Positions 15,864-23,212 of a stretch of DNA of 24,329 nucleotides are shown here, in pieces. The stretch lies in NCBI GenBank assembly GCA_026990815.1, contig JALXCS010000089.1:1-24329 (forward strand), read 5' to 3'. The notes under the pieces were generated by a model, which did not search any database, was not told the DNA's origin, and saw only the letters and a program-made list of their open reading frames with translations. Within the stretch, counting starts at the first letter, position 1. Every line of letters begins with the position of its first letter. The position numbers were made by a program, and so were the translations under genes. This stretch comes from Methylomonas sp. (lineage in GTDB: Bacteria; Pseudomonadota; Gammaproteobacteria; Methylococcales; Methylomonadaceae).

Positions 15864-18305
15864 TTATTTTGGACTTTTCCCTCCTAAATCCGGAGCATTT
15901 GCATGTATCCAGCTAATCGCGGCATCGAGATCATTTTTGATTTTCTTGCCATTGTAAGTTAACGCTTCAGCAACCAGTGGAACACCGGTTTTGTTGGTTT
16001 CATGGCAGGAAGCACACAGTAGTGGTCCATGGCTGCCATCTGGATTGTATTGGGTAGCCTGTTTATAGGTGGTCGTATCAACCTTAGGCGTTACAGGATA
16101 CAGACCGTGAATTGATTCATGGCAAGCCTGACAGGCAAGTCCGGCATGTCCTTTTGAATAACGCATCAAGCTGTACTTTCCTGGCTGGTTGATTGGGAAA
16201 GCAACTCCGCCCTGACCTTCAACAAAGGGTGGTGCGTGGCAGTCTGCACAATGAGGTGCGCCAGGGGAAAGCCAATAGTCACGACCATGGCTGGCAGCTG
16301 AATAAGGGACTGCGGCAATTCCAGTCGCCTCTTTGGGTAATGATAGAGAAGCCAGTTTTGCAGTTGGATTTGCAGACAAAATGGAAACGTTGACGTCGCC
16401 ATCTGCATCTTTAGTGATCAGTGGTTTACCATCTTTGGTTGCAATCACAGCAATATCTGGAGTCATTCTGGTTTTAGACCAGGTCAGTAAAATACCGGAT
16501 TTTGTTGGGATATCATGGCCATTTTTATCGGGAACGACTTTAGGATCAATATATTTTTCCTTGAGTGTTTTACTGTCAACGCCGATTGCAACAGCAATTT
16601 CATCCAAGGGCAGGTTGCGGATGGTTTCGCCAGTTTGTTTAAAGGCATTTTGCAAGTTGTCGCGTTGATATAGTTCACGCGATAGCTGGTTGTGGCAGTT
16701 AGTACACCACAGGCCCTTGCCATTGTTACTGATACCAATTTTAGAAACATTGGTTTGTATCCATCGGCCAATATGGTTTAGATGTTCCGGTGTACCTACG
16801 CCATCCTTATCCTTGTTTGGGTTGGAATGAACATCACGACCGGCAAAACAGCCGCCTTTGGTGTCGCGGTTGTCAGCATTGGCATAGAAATTCTTGCCAT
16901 CCGGTGAAATGGGGTAGCCATCCATTGATCCATCCTGTCTGTGTGCTGGGTGACATCCTGCGCAGGTACCAGTACGGCCTTCAGCATCAGGCAGTGGTCT
17001 GACAGTTTGATGAACTCGGTGCAGCGCTTCAGACAGAGCCATGATTGGGGTATCCCAGGATTCCATGGTTTTGCTATCGGATAATACCTGCGCAATCCCT
17101 TTAGATTGTAAAACACCGATCACATTATCGGCGTGACATTGCTGGCACAAAACTGGATCTCCACCAAGACGGTTCTGAGTAGCGCGGCTGGAAGGATCAT
17201 AATTTGCGATAAACTGGGTGCCGTGCCGGGCGTCATGAATTTGCAAAATCGAAATCGAGGTGGCTTTCAAATCGGCCATATAGTCAGTTGCCCCAAGTCC
17301 TTTCCAGAATGCCTTTTCCTGTTTGTATAGTGTAAAGGTTTTGCCGTTGGCGTTTTCGTTGGCATGGCAGTTGGAGCAATTGGGAACATCTATTGGATTA
17401 GTGCCAATAAATTTGACGGGTTTACCTGTATGGCTGTCAATCACGGGCTTTTTGGTTTTGGCATCGACCAATGCAACCCAAGCCTCCTGATAAGGACGAA
17501 TATCACTTTCAACAATTTCAAGTGGGCTTTTTTTCATCAGCTCATCATAAAATGGCGTCAGTGGCAGGCCCAAAGCGTCCCATATTCCTGGGTTGGTCAG
17601 AACAATAGGCACGTTATCAAGTACTGGCGATTTGGTATAAACGACGGTGCCTGTTTCTCCTGTGTAATGTAAGTGGCCATCTTTAAGTGGTGCCCCCGAA
17701 GGGCCGGCATCTCTCGGAATGGGGAGTTCAATGCCAATACGTTTTTTCTTACTGTCTAGGCTGGTTTTTTCAGGATTACTGCCTTTCAAATCCTTGTAAA
17801 TGTAAAGGTGAGTAAAATAGGCATTGCCAACATTTTCATGGTCACTGTATTTACCATCCTTATTGACATCATAAGGGATATTCCAGTAGGCCAGTTTGGT
17901 GCCTTCCGAGAAGGTATTATCAATATGACCATATTCCAATTTCATGCGTTTTTTACCGTCAAGCAGAACGGTTGGGTTTTTAGGGTCGGCTTTTAGTAAT
18001 TGCGGGAATTGATATGGCCCGGTTGCGGTTTTAACTACCTGGCTTTGAATGGAATTATAAGGTGGCAAGATACAGCAATAGGAGAAATCAAAGCCGGTAC
18101 AGTGCATACCCAACTCATAATTGATGGTGATGTTGTAATCATTTTTTGGCTTGTAAGGATCTGTCTTTTGTTTATTTATCGGGATATTTTCAACTGGTTT
18201 TGTCGTGCTCTCCATATTGAATGGTTTAACTTTTGCTGATACCTGTGTTACTAACAGGCTGCTCAGAAGGATTGATAACAGAAAACTGGATTGTGAAGGT
18301 TTCAT
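15864..18305 (-). CDS. Secreted seven-haem c-type cytochrome
   Basis: An 813-aa exported multihaem cytochrome. Residues 1-24 are a signal peptide ending Q-V-S-A. Seven C-x-x-C-H haem sites are at residues 310-314, 387-391, 448-452, 534-538, 686-690, 725-729 and 764-768. The first 300 residues have no haem site but carry G-M-H-C-T near 67-70 and a C-C pair at 77-78 next to I-L-P-P-Y-N, a motif I recall from other secreted multihaem proteins. The 140-residue gap between sites four and five suggests an inserted domain. With a CuA oxidase and cytochrome c4 in the same operon, a role as periplasmic or surface electron carrier is likely; its donor is unknown. A GGTGAG ribosome site precedes the ATG. 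Confidence 0.88.
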   Translation of the reverse strand: MKPSQSSFLLSILLSSLLVTQVSAKVKPFNMESTTKPVENIPINKQKTDPYKPKNDYNITINYELGMHCTGFDFSYCCILPPYNSIQSQVVKTATGPYQFPQLLKADPKNPTVLLDGKKRMKLEYGHIDNTFSEGTKLAYWNIPYDVNKDGKYSDHENVGNAYFTHLYIYKDLKGSNPEKTSLDSKKKRIGIELPIPRDAGPSGAPLKDGHLHYTGETGTVVYTKSPVLDNVPIVLTNPGIWDALGLPLTPFYDELMKKSPLEIVESDIRPYQEAWVALVDAKTKKPVIDSHTGKPVKFIGTNPIDVPNCSNCHANENANGKTFTLYKQEKAFWKGLGATDYMADLKATSISILQIHDARHGTQFIANYDPSSRATQNRLGGDPVLCQQCHADNVIGVLQSKGIAQVLSDSKTMESWDTPIMALSEALHRVHQTVRPLPDAEGRTGTCAGCHPAHRQDGSMDGYPISPDGKNFYANADNRDTKGGCFAGRDVHSNPNKDKDGVGTPEHLNHIGRWIQTNVSKIGISNNGKGLWCTNCHNQLSRELYQRDNLQNAFKQTGETIRNLPLDEIAVAIGVDSKTLKEKYIDPKVVPDKNGHDIPTKSGILLTWSKTRMTPDIAVIATKDGKPLITKDADGDVNVSILSANPTAKLASLSLPKEATGIAAVPYSAASHGRDYWLSPGAPHCADCHAPPFVEGQGGVAFPINQPGKYSLMRYSKGHAGLACQACHESIHGLYPVTPKVDTTTYKQATQYNPDGSHGPLLCASCHETNKTGVPLVAEALTYNGKKIKNDLDAAISWIHANAPDLGGKSPK

Positions 18306-18348
18306 TTTCTCACCATAAATTTGATAGCGTTTTTAAGTTTGCCCAGTG

Positions 18349-18549
18349 TTAAAAAGCGGAACCTGTTTTAACGCCAATTTTTTTTAATATGATTGCCATA
18401 GGGCAAAAGCCAGTGAAAGCAGATTGTAGTAAATTGGCACCTACAAAACCAGTAAACCACAACCAGTTGATTGAGTGCCAGATAGCCAAGCATACACTTA
18501 ATAAGATAAATGTTCCAGCAATTGCGAGAACCATACGATCTATTGTCAT
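18349..18549 (-). CDS. DUF2892 (YgaP transmembrane-like) inner-membrane protein
   Basis: A 66-aa protein with two transmembrane helices (about 6-23 and 28-45). The pattern M-T-I-D-R-M-V-L-A-I-A-G-T-F-I-L-L-S, then N-W-L-W-F-T-G-F-V-G-A-N-L-L-Q-S-A-F-T-G-F-C-P, ending K-K-I-G-V-K, is the DUF2892 signature, best known as the C-terminal part of YgaP-type rhodanese proteins. Its molecular function is not known to me; the G-F-C-P cysteine is conserved in the family. A GAGGAG site lies about 8 nt before the ATG. It sits between cytochrome c4 (41 nt gap) and the multihaem gene (43 nt gap), so it is part of the oxidase transcript. Confidence 0.85.
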   Translation of the reverse strand: MTIDRMVLAIAGTFILLSVCLAIWHSINWLWFTGFVGANLLQSAFTGFCPMAIILKKIGVKTGSAF

Positions 18550-18590
18550 GGCTAATTTCTCCTCACTGTGACTAGATGTTTTTCTCAGGT

Positions 18591-19238
18591 TTATTTGAGT
18601 TGCAAATAGTATTGAGCCATATCATTTATTTCTTCATCGGATAATTGTTTAGCAATCAGGCGCATTTTGCTGTATATGTCATTGTTCCGGTCACCAGTTT
18701 TGTACGCCTTAAGTGTTTCCGCAAAATATTCTGGTTGCTGTCCGGCAAGTGCTGGAATATCCATTACTTCCCCCTGACCTTCAGTACCATGACAAGATGA
18801 ACAAGGAGGTAAGATTCTTTTACTTTCGCCCCGGGTTGCTAGTTTTTTTGCTCGCTGAATGGATTTAGGATCAGCTTTTTGTTGCGGTGGAAGCGCCAGG
18901 GTACTAAACCATACAGCCAGATCAGCGGTATCTTGTTCGCTCAACCCTGCCGCAACTGAAGACATTAACGGATGAGACCGACTGTTATCGGCATAATCCC
19001 GCAATTGTTTGTAGGTGTATGTTGCCAGTTGTCCAGCTAGGGAAGGATACCCTGGCATGGGACTAACACCATTTTCACCATGACAACCTGAGCAGGCAAT
19101 AGCCAGTTCTTTGCCCTTGGCGGCGTTGCCTTGTTTAACAAAATTTAGCAATTCTGGAGTCCATGCAATTTTTGAAGAAGGCTCAGCTATCACTAAAGAG
19201 GGTGTAATCAATAACGCAGATAAAAGTAACTTTTTCAT
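18591..19238 (-). CDS. Dihaem cytochrome c4
   Basis: A 215-aa periplasmic cytochrome with two similar class I domains. A signal peptide spans residues 1-18 (M-K-K-L-L-L-S-A-L-L, ending V-I-A). The first haem site is C-S-G-C-H-G-E-N-G and the second C-S-S-C-H-G-T-E-G. Each domain has P-x-L-A-G-Q and a later methionine (in H-P-L-M-S-S and Y-S-K-M-R-L) as likely sixth ligands. Cytochromes c4 donate electrons to terminal oxidases, which fits its position directly behind oxidase subunit I. The ATG at 19238, two nt after the oxidase stop, gives a proper signal peptide; an ATG at 19253 inside the oxidase gene would add five residues. Confidence 0.92.
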   Translation of the reverse strand: MKKLLLSALLITPSLVIAEPSSKIAWTPELLNFVKQGNAAKGKELAIACSGCHGENGVSPMPGYPSLAGQLATYTYKQLRDYADNSRSHPLMSSVAAGLSEQDTADLAVWFSTLALPPQQKADPKSIQRAKKLATRGESKRILPPCSSCHGTEGQGEVMDIPALAGQQPEYFAETLKAYKTGDRNNDIYSKMRLIAKQLSDEEINDMAQYYLQLK

Positions 19239-19240
19239 TT

Positions 19241-20863
19241 TTAATACCCCCATGGGCTTGAGCCATGTGTATCCATAAAAAAGAATTGCAAGATTGGAAT
19301 GGCGAAACTGAGTGCCATCAAGCCTGCAATAACCTTGTTCCAGAGTGAAAAGCTGTTTAAAAATTCCGGCAGATCTTTTACGGGATGATAAGTGGAGGCG
19401 TATTCGACTTCTCCAGAAAAGGACTTTGTAGCTTTAAATTGGGTCATCACCAGAATGTAAATAAACACACAGGCAGAGCCAAGTAACACCAGGCCGCCTA
19501 CTATCATGGCAAATTCATAGGGTTCCCAGGATAAGGTTAGAATACTATTGTATTCGACAGAGGAAATTCGTCTTGGTTGGCCTAACAAACCCAGAATATG
19601 CCAGGGAGTGGTTAAAATAGACATGCCAATGAACCAGGTCCAAAGTTGAACTAATGCCATTTTTTTTGAAAACAAAGCCTTGCCCGTCATGATTGGCCAT
19701 AAATAATAAGCAATAGCAAAATACATAATGACCGTTGTGCCGGCAAAAATGAGATGGAAATGTCCTGGAACCCATGCCGTGTTATGAATCATTGCATTCA
19801 TCGCATAACTGGCATTGACAATGCCGCCAAAGCCCCCAAAAATCAGCATTAAAAGTGAAAGAATAATGGCAAGTACCATTGGATTAGTCCAGGGTAGCGA
19901 ACCTATCCAGCTTAGCAATCCTTTCCCTCCTCGAAGTCGGGCGGCAATTTCCATCGAGGCGATAACTGTAAAACCGGTGATAAATGTTGGTAAAGTAACT
20001 ACGAAAGTACCAAAGCCATGTAATAATTTCCAGCCTGCCGCTTGTTCAGGGTCCATGTATAAATGATGAAAGCCAATTGGCAAGCTGAATACCACTAGAA
20101 CAATAAAAGCTGCTCTAGCCATTTCATCACTGAATAAATAGCCTCCTGCCTGTTTGGGGACAAAAACATAAAAAGCTGTATAGGCGGGAATTAGCCAAAA
20201 ATAGACGATGGGGTGAAGTGTCCAGGCAAACAGGGTTCTTGCCAATCCCGGATCAATGGTGTCGATCCAGCCCAATGTGAAAGGAATCAGTTGGAAAACC
20301 ACTTCCATTGCTACACCGGCACTGGTCCAGAGCCACAACAAGGCATTCGCGACCGTTGCAAACATCGCCAACGGGACCGGTTTACCAGAGTTATCCTTTT
20401 TCCATTGATTCATCATCACAATCATGATGAAGCACCAGACCCAGGAACCCACAACCAATAATGCGGCACCGATATAAAAAATATAGTGCGCATGAAGTGG
20501 TGGATAGAAAGTATAAAGCACAGATGCCCGGCCGGTTAAAAGTGGAATGGCGGCAAGAACAACACCAAACAACGTGACTGCAAAGCCAATCCAGGCTAAT
20601 TTGATATTCCAGATAGGCCTTTTAAGACTGGTGGCGGCGGTGTAATAACCGAACCCCATGATAAAAAATGTCGTTAGCACATAAGCCATCAGTACGCCAT
20701 GGGTACTGACAGAGGCAAAATAAACTTGTGCCGACTCTAACGGTGGAAATAATCCGCTTCGTTCCAGCACTTGATATTCGCCCATGAAACAAGCCAGGAT
20801 AAATGCGATAAAAGCGACCCAGAAATTACTTAATGCGAGTTTTTTGACAGCTGTATCATTCAT
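19241..20863 (-). CDS. ba3-type (B-family) cytochrome c oxidase subunit I
   Basis: A 540-aa catalytic subunit of a haem-copper oxidase, which reduces O2 to water while pumping protons. It has about 13 membrane helices. The low-spin haem ligands are H55 (S-T-H-G-V-L) and H370. The CuB ligands are H217 with the cross-link tyrosine Y221 (L-H-P-I-V-Y), H266 and H267 (G-F-H-H), and the high-spin haem ligand is H368 (W-V-P-G-H-F-H). The I-V-Y-F-W-L-I-P-A-Y context and G-F-H-H-L-Y-M-D-P are like Thermus ba3 rather than mitochondrial aa3 or cbb3 enzymes. The start overlaps the subunit II stop by 8 nt and a GAGGA site precedes it. No separate subunit III gene is present, as usual for this family. Confidence 0.93.
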   Translation of the reverse strand: MNDTAVKKLALSNFWVAFIAFILACFMGEYQVLERSGLFPPLESAQVYFASVSTHGVLMAYVLTTFFIMGFGYYTAATSLKRPIWNIKLAWIGFAVTLFGVVLAAIPLLTGRASVLYTFYPPLHAHYIFYIGAALLVVGSWVWCFIMIVMMNQWKKDNSGKPVPLAMFATVANALLWLWTSAGVAMEVVFQLIPFTLGWIDTIDPGLARTLFAWTLHPIVYFWLIPAYTAFYVFVPKQAGGYLFSDEMARAAFIVLVVFSLPIGFHHLYMDPEQAAGWKLLHGFGTFVVTLPTFITGFTVIASMEIAARLRGGKGLLSWIGSLPWTNPMVLAIILSLLMLIFGGFGGIVNASYAMNAMIHNTAWVPGHFHLIFAGTTVIMYFAIAYYLWPIMTGKALFSKKMALVQLWTWFIGMSILTTPWHILGLLGQPRRISSVEYNSILTLSWEPYEFAMIVGGLVLLGSACVFIYILVMTQFKATKSFSGEVEYASTYHPVKDLPEFLNSFSLWNKVIAGLMALSFAIPILQFFFMDTHGSSPWGY

Positions 20864-21389
20864 TGCCTGTGTCCTCCCCAGTCTTTGTTATTGAAGGAGC
20901 CTGCCAGGTTTCTTTGGCTTCAACAGTGATATTGCTCCACATATGATCGTGGCCCATGCCGCAGTATTCGTTGCATAATAGCGGGTATTTTGCAGGCTTG
21001 GGGAAAGTTGTCGTCACTTCAGAAACATACCCGGGAACAATCATGGTACTCATATTAGTCATCGGCATGTGTACGCCGTGCAAAACATCCGCGCTGGCCC
21101 AACGGAAAGTGATTGGAGTTTCTGCCGGTACGGTGACGTGTTTAGGAAAAAAACCATAGCGAGCAGCAACAATTCTGACTGTTATTTTGCCATTTTCATC
21201 AATTTGTACGCCAAGATTATCTTCAGCAAATTCTTTAGTGAGATGCAAGCGTGCTGAATCGATGGTTTCAACATTGCTGGGTGCGTCAATTCCATGAACG
21301 AACGAATCAATCATGATAATGCCAACAAACATACCTGCCATTCCAAGTGAAATGTACGCCCACTTTTTCTCTAATGGATCAATATGCAT
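20856..21389 (-). CDS. ba3-type cytochrome c oxidase subunit II (CuA)
   Basis: A 177-aa subunit that accepts electrons from periplasmic cytochrome c. It has a single N-terminal membrane helix (about 10-29), then a cupredoxin domain. The binuclear CuA ligands are H104 (D-V-L-H-G-V), C139 and C143 (C-N-E-Y-C-G), H147 and M150 (M-G-H-D-H-M). It is much shorter than aa3-type subunit II (no second helix), as in B-family enzymes. A GAGGTGA site sits immediately before the ATG and overlaps the stop of the upstream 50-aa gene, so the two are coupled. Confidence 0.93.
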   Translation of the reverse strand: MHIDPLEKKWAYISLGMAGMFVGIIMIDSFVHGIDAPSNVETIDSARLHLTKEFAEDNLGVQIDENGKITVRIVAARYGFFPKHVTVPAETPITFRWASADVLHGVHMPMTNMSTMIVPGYVSEVTTTFPKPAKYPLLCNEYCGMGHDHMWSNITVEAKETWQAPSITKTGEDTGNE

Positions 21390-21397
21390 AACTCACC

Positions 21398-21550
21398 TCA
21401 GTTGATTGCGCCGCGAGGCAAAAATACCCCATAATAGAGGAATAACCAGCCCACGACAAAGCCAAGGCCGACAACCAGCATTAATGTCCAGGTGCCCACT
21501 GGAGGGCTTTCAATGATTTTCTTTTTTTGTTCTTCGTCTAGCGGTTTCAT
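21398..21550 (-). CDS. Oxidase subunit IIa-like single-helix peptide
   Basis: A 50-aa gene on the minus strand, beginning M-K-P-L-D-E-E-Q-K-K-K and having one membrane helix (about residues 20-43, with G-T-W-T-L-M-L-V-V-G-L-G and W-L-F-L-Y-Y-G-V-F), ending F-L-P-R-G-A-I-N. Thermus ba3 oxidase has a similarly small single-helix subunit IIa that fills the space of the missing second helix of subunit II. The charged N-terminus, helix and aromatic exit match that pattern. A GAGGTGA site lies 4 nt before the ATG. It is the first gene of the operon and is 8 nt upstream of the CuA subunit. Confidence 0.8.
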   Translation of the reverse strand: MKPLDEEQKKKIIESPPVGTWTLMLVVGLGFVVGWLFLYYGVFLPRGAIN

Positions 21551-21683
21551 GATTCACCTCGTGGTTGGTTTATTTTGCCACATTCATTAACTGCGAAGAT
21601 CCAACTTGTGTTATTTCCTAAAAATTTTCCTTGTAAGCAATAAAAATGAATTGGAAGTTGAGTTTTAAGTTTATTAAAGTTTG

Positions 21684-21713
21684 ATAATATACAAATATTA
21701 AGAAAAAGGTCAA
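21684..21713 (-). promoter_or_regulatory. Sigma70-like promoter of the oxidase operon
   Basis: On the minus strand TTGACC (21713-21708) and TATTAT (21689-21684) each match five of six consensus bases with an 18-nt spacer. Transcription would start near 21677, leaving a leader of about 127 nt before the 50-aa gene. A TTGAT-N4-TACAA sequence at 21681-21694, eight of ten bases like an FNR/Anr box, overlaps the -10; this is speculative but would suit an oxygen-regulated oxidase. Confidence 0.55.
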
Positions 21714-21773
21714 ATAAAAATTGTTAAGTCTGCGGATTTTATAATTTTAGACTCTGTATATGACAAAAATTTT

Positions 21774-21881
21774 CGGAATGGAGGTAAGTAATTGAAATAA
21801 AAAGACACACATAAATACATTCCGTGTAGCTCTCTATCGCATCATTGCAATAGAAAGGCTTGTTATTTCAATCACTTACCT
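21774..21881. repeat. 100-nt inverted-repeat element with inner hairpins (candidate structured RNA or MITE-like element)
   Basis: The outer arms 21782-21800 and 21863-21881 are inverted repeats matching at 18 of 19 positions, and the single mismatch is an A/G difference. The 62-nt interior can form a hairpin at 21828-21860 (AGC/GCT, CTAT/ATAG, GCA/TGC around a TCAT loop) and a weak ACAC/GTGT pairing. CGGAATG at 21774-21780 can also pair with CATTCCG at 21818-21824, which would compete with or knot through the outer stem. No obvious target-site duplication flanks it. Confidence 0.55.
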
Positions 21882-21902
21882 ATTTGATGTATCCAAGAAG
21901 AT

Positions 21903-21928
21903 AAATTCTTTTCGTGCACAAAGAATTT
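21903..21928. repeat. 9-bp inverted repeat upstream of bpt
   Basis: AAATTCTTT (21903-21911) and AAAGAATTT (21920-21928) form a perfect inverted repeat with an 8-nt spacer, about 65 nt before the bpt start. It is A/T-rich and not followed by a T run, so it could be an operator or leader hairpin. Confidence 0.4.
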
Positions 21929-21994
21929 TGCACATAAAAACGACAGTTTTAAATTATCAAGCTGAGATATAATTTTAATTCCTTGGTGTATGAA

Positions 21995-22735
21995 ATGCAG
22001 CTAGAATATAAAGTGATTTCGATTCCATTGTTTTTAAGTCAAGAGCATGATTGCGGGTATCTCGAAGATCAGCTCGAACAATCGGCATTTGTCCATCCTG
22101 AAACCAAGTTATCAGTTCCGGTCTATAGTCAATTATTGGCCAATGGCTTCCGCAGAAGCGGTGATTTGGTTTATAAGCCGTTGTGCAAACAATGCTCCGC
22201 ATGTATTTCGGTCAGAATTCCGGTTGCCGATTTCAAGCCGTCACGAAGTCAAAGACGGGTGCTGAAGAATCAATCGATTATTAAAACAACCATCAAACCG
22301 GCAAATTTTCAGCAGAGTCATTATGATGTTTATTTAAAATATCAGCAACATAGGCATAAAGGAGGCGGGATGGCGCAATCCAGTCCCCAAGAATATTTTA
22401 ACTTTCTTTCAAGTGCCTGGTGCAATACTTTATTTGTCGAGATGGAGATTGATAATACTCTGGTTTCTGTTGCTATTATTGATCAATTGAATGATGCTTT
22501 ATCTGCTGTTTATACTTTTTTTGATCCAGATTATTCCCGGTATGGATTAGGTAATTTTGCAGTATTATGGCAGATTCAGTATGCCAGGGAATTGAATCTG
22601 CCATGGTTGTATCTGGGCTACTGGATTAAACAATGCCGGAAAATGGCTTATAAAAATCAGTACCGTCCTATCCAGGCTTTTATCAATGATGAATGGAGGT
22701 ATTTTGGCAGAGGTGAGGAAATTGAACTCCGATGA
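21995..22735 (+). CDS. bpt: Aspartate/glutamate leucyltransferase (N-end rule, Bpt)
   Basis: This enzyme transfers leucine from Leu-tRNA to proteins with N-terminal Asp or Glu, marking them for ClpS/ClpAP degradation. It is 246 aa from the ATG at 21995. The N-terminal domain has H-D-C-G-Y-L, G-F-R-R-S-G and the C-x-x-C-x-x-C cluster (L-C-K-Q-C-S-A-C), then F-K-P-S-R-S-Q-R-R. The C-terminal acetyltransferase-like fold has D-x-L-x-x-A-L-S-A-V-Y-T-F-F-D-P, L-G-Y-W-I and Y-R-P-I-Q, all family motifs. No ribosome site is clear; GTG at 21986 and TTG at 21983 are in frame but add residues not typical of the family. The downstream infA and clpA genes are common neighbours. Confidence 0.92.
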   Translation: MQLEYKVISIPLFLSQEHDCGYLEDQLEQSAFVHPETKLSVPVYSQLLANGFRRSGDLVYKPLCKQCSACISVRIPVADFKPSRSQRRVLKNQSIIKTTIKPANFQQSHYDVYLKYQQHRHKGGGMAQSSPQEYFNFLSSAWCNTLFVEMEIDNTLVSVAIIDQLNDALSAVYTFFDPDYSRYGLGNFAVLWQIQYARELNLPWLYLGYWIKQCRKMAYKNQYRPIQAFINDEWRYFGRGEEIELR

Positions 22736-22906
22736 TTTATTCCATAAGTTTTTCCTTTCATACCAAGAAATACTCATTTTTCCAGACACTTTTTCGTGCT
22801 GGTATTTTTGTAGAACCTTGAAGTAGACTTGCTGTTTGATTCTATATTTAGCCCAATACACAGATTTACCTGCTTAAAACGGATATTTTTGGGGACAAAA
22901 GGGTTA

Positions 22907-22943
22907 AAAACCAGTTGCCAAAACTCCTCAAGCAACTGGTTTT
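22907..22943 (+). terminator. 12-bp hairpin between bpt and infA
   Basis: A perfect 12-bp stem (22907-22918 with 22932-22943) with a 13-nt loop lies 170 nt after bpt and 45 nt before infA. The last four bases of the stem are T and only two or three more A/T follow, so it could end bpt transcription weakly, or be an infA leader element. Confidence 0.5.
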
Positions 22944-22987
22944 ATGTTAGTATGCCTTGCTTTTCAAACAAACAGACAAACTATAAG

Positions 22988-23206
22988 ATGGCAAAAGAAG
23001 ATCAAATAGAAATGGAAGGGAAGGTGATTGAAACCTTGCCCAACGCAATGTTCCGAGTTGAATTAGAAAATGGGCATGTCGTAACAGCTCATATCTCTGG
23101 AAAAATGCGGAAACATTACATCCGCATTTTAACCGGGGATACAGTCAAGGTGGAAATGACTCCTTATGATTTAACCAAAGGGCGCATTACTTTTCGTATG
23201 CGTTAA
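22988..23206 (+). CDS. infA: Translation initiation factor IF-1
   Basis: A 72-aa essential factor that binds the ribosomal A site with IF-2 and IF-3 during initiation. The whole sequence is the standard single S1/OB-fold: M-A-K-E-D-Q-I-E-M-E-G, then L-P-N-A-M-F-R-V-E-L-E-N-G-H, A-H-I-S-G-K-M-R-K-H-Y-I-R-I-L, G-D-x-V-K-V-E, ending Y-D-L-T-K-G-R-I-T-F-R. The ATG at 22988 gives the standard length; the reading frame stays open upstream to about 22829, but that extension is not conserved and is not coding. The ribosome site is weak. It converges with clpA, with only 6 nt between the two stops. Confidence 0.97.
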   Translation: MAKEDQIEMEGKVIETLPNAMFRVELENGHVVTAHISGKMRKHYIRILTGDTVKVEMTPYDLTKGRITFRMR

Positions 23207-23212
23207 ATTTTT

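Larger units (their letters stand above)
21551..21994. other. Divergent intergenic region between oxidase operon and bpt
   Basis: No convincing gene is seen in these bases, which are very A/T-rich. They hold a minus-strand promoter (21684-21713), a perfect TATAAT on the + strand (21740-21745) without a good -35, a 100-nt element with 19-bp inverted repeats (21782-21881), and a further 9-bp inverted repeat (21903-21928). Confidence 0.7.

Noticed and set aside
16796..17116. Open frames opposite or beside the multihaem cytochrome
   Set aside because: They are alternative frames of a gene with seven clear haem sites and a signal peptide; none has its own ribosome site or family features.
22829..22987. 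N-terminal extension of IF-1 by 53 residues
   Set aside because: IF-1 is always about 72 residues; the extension covers the bpt-infA intergenic hairpin and is not protein-like.
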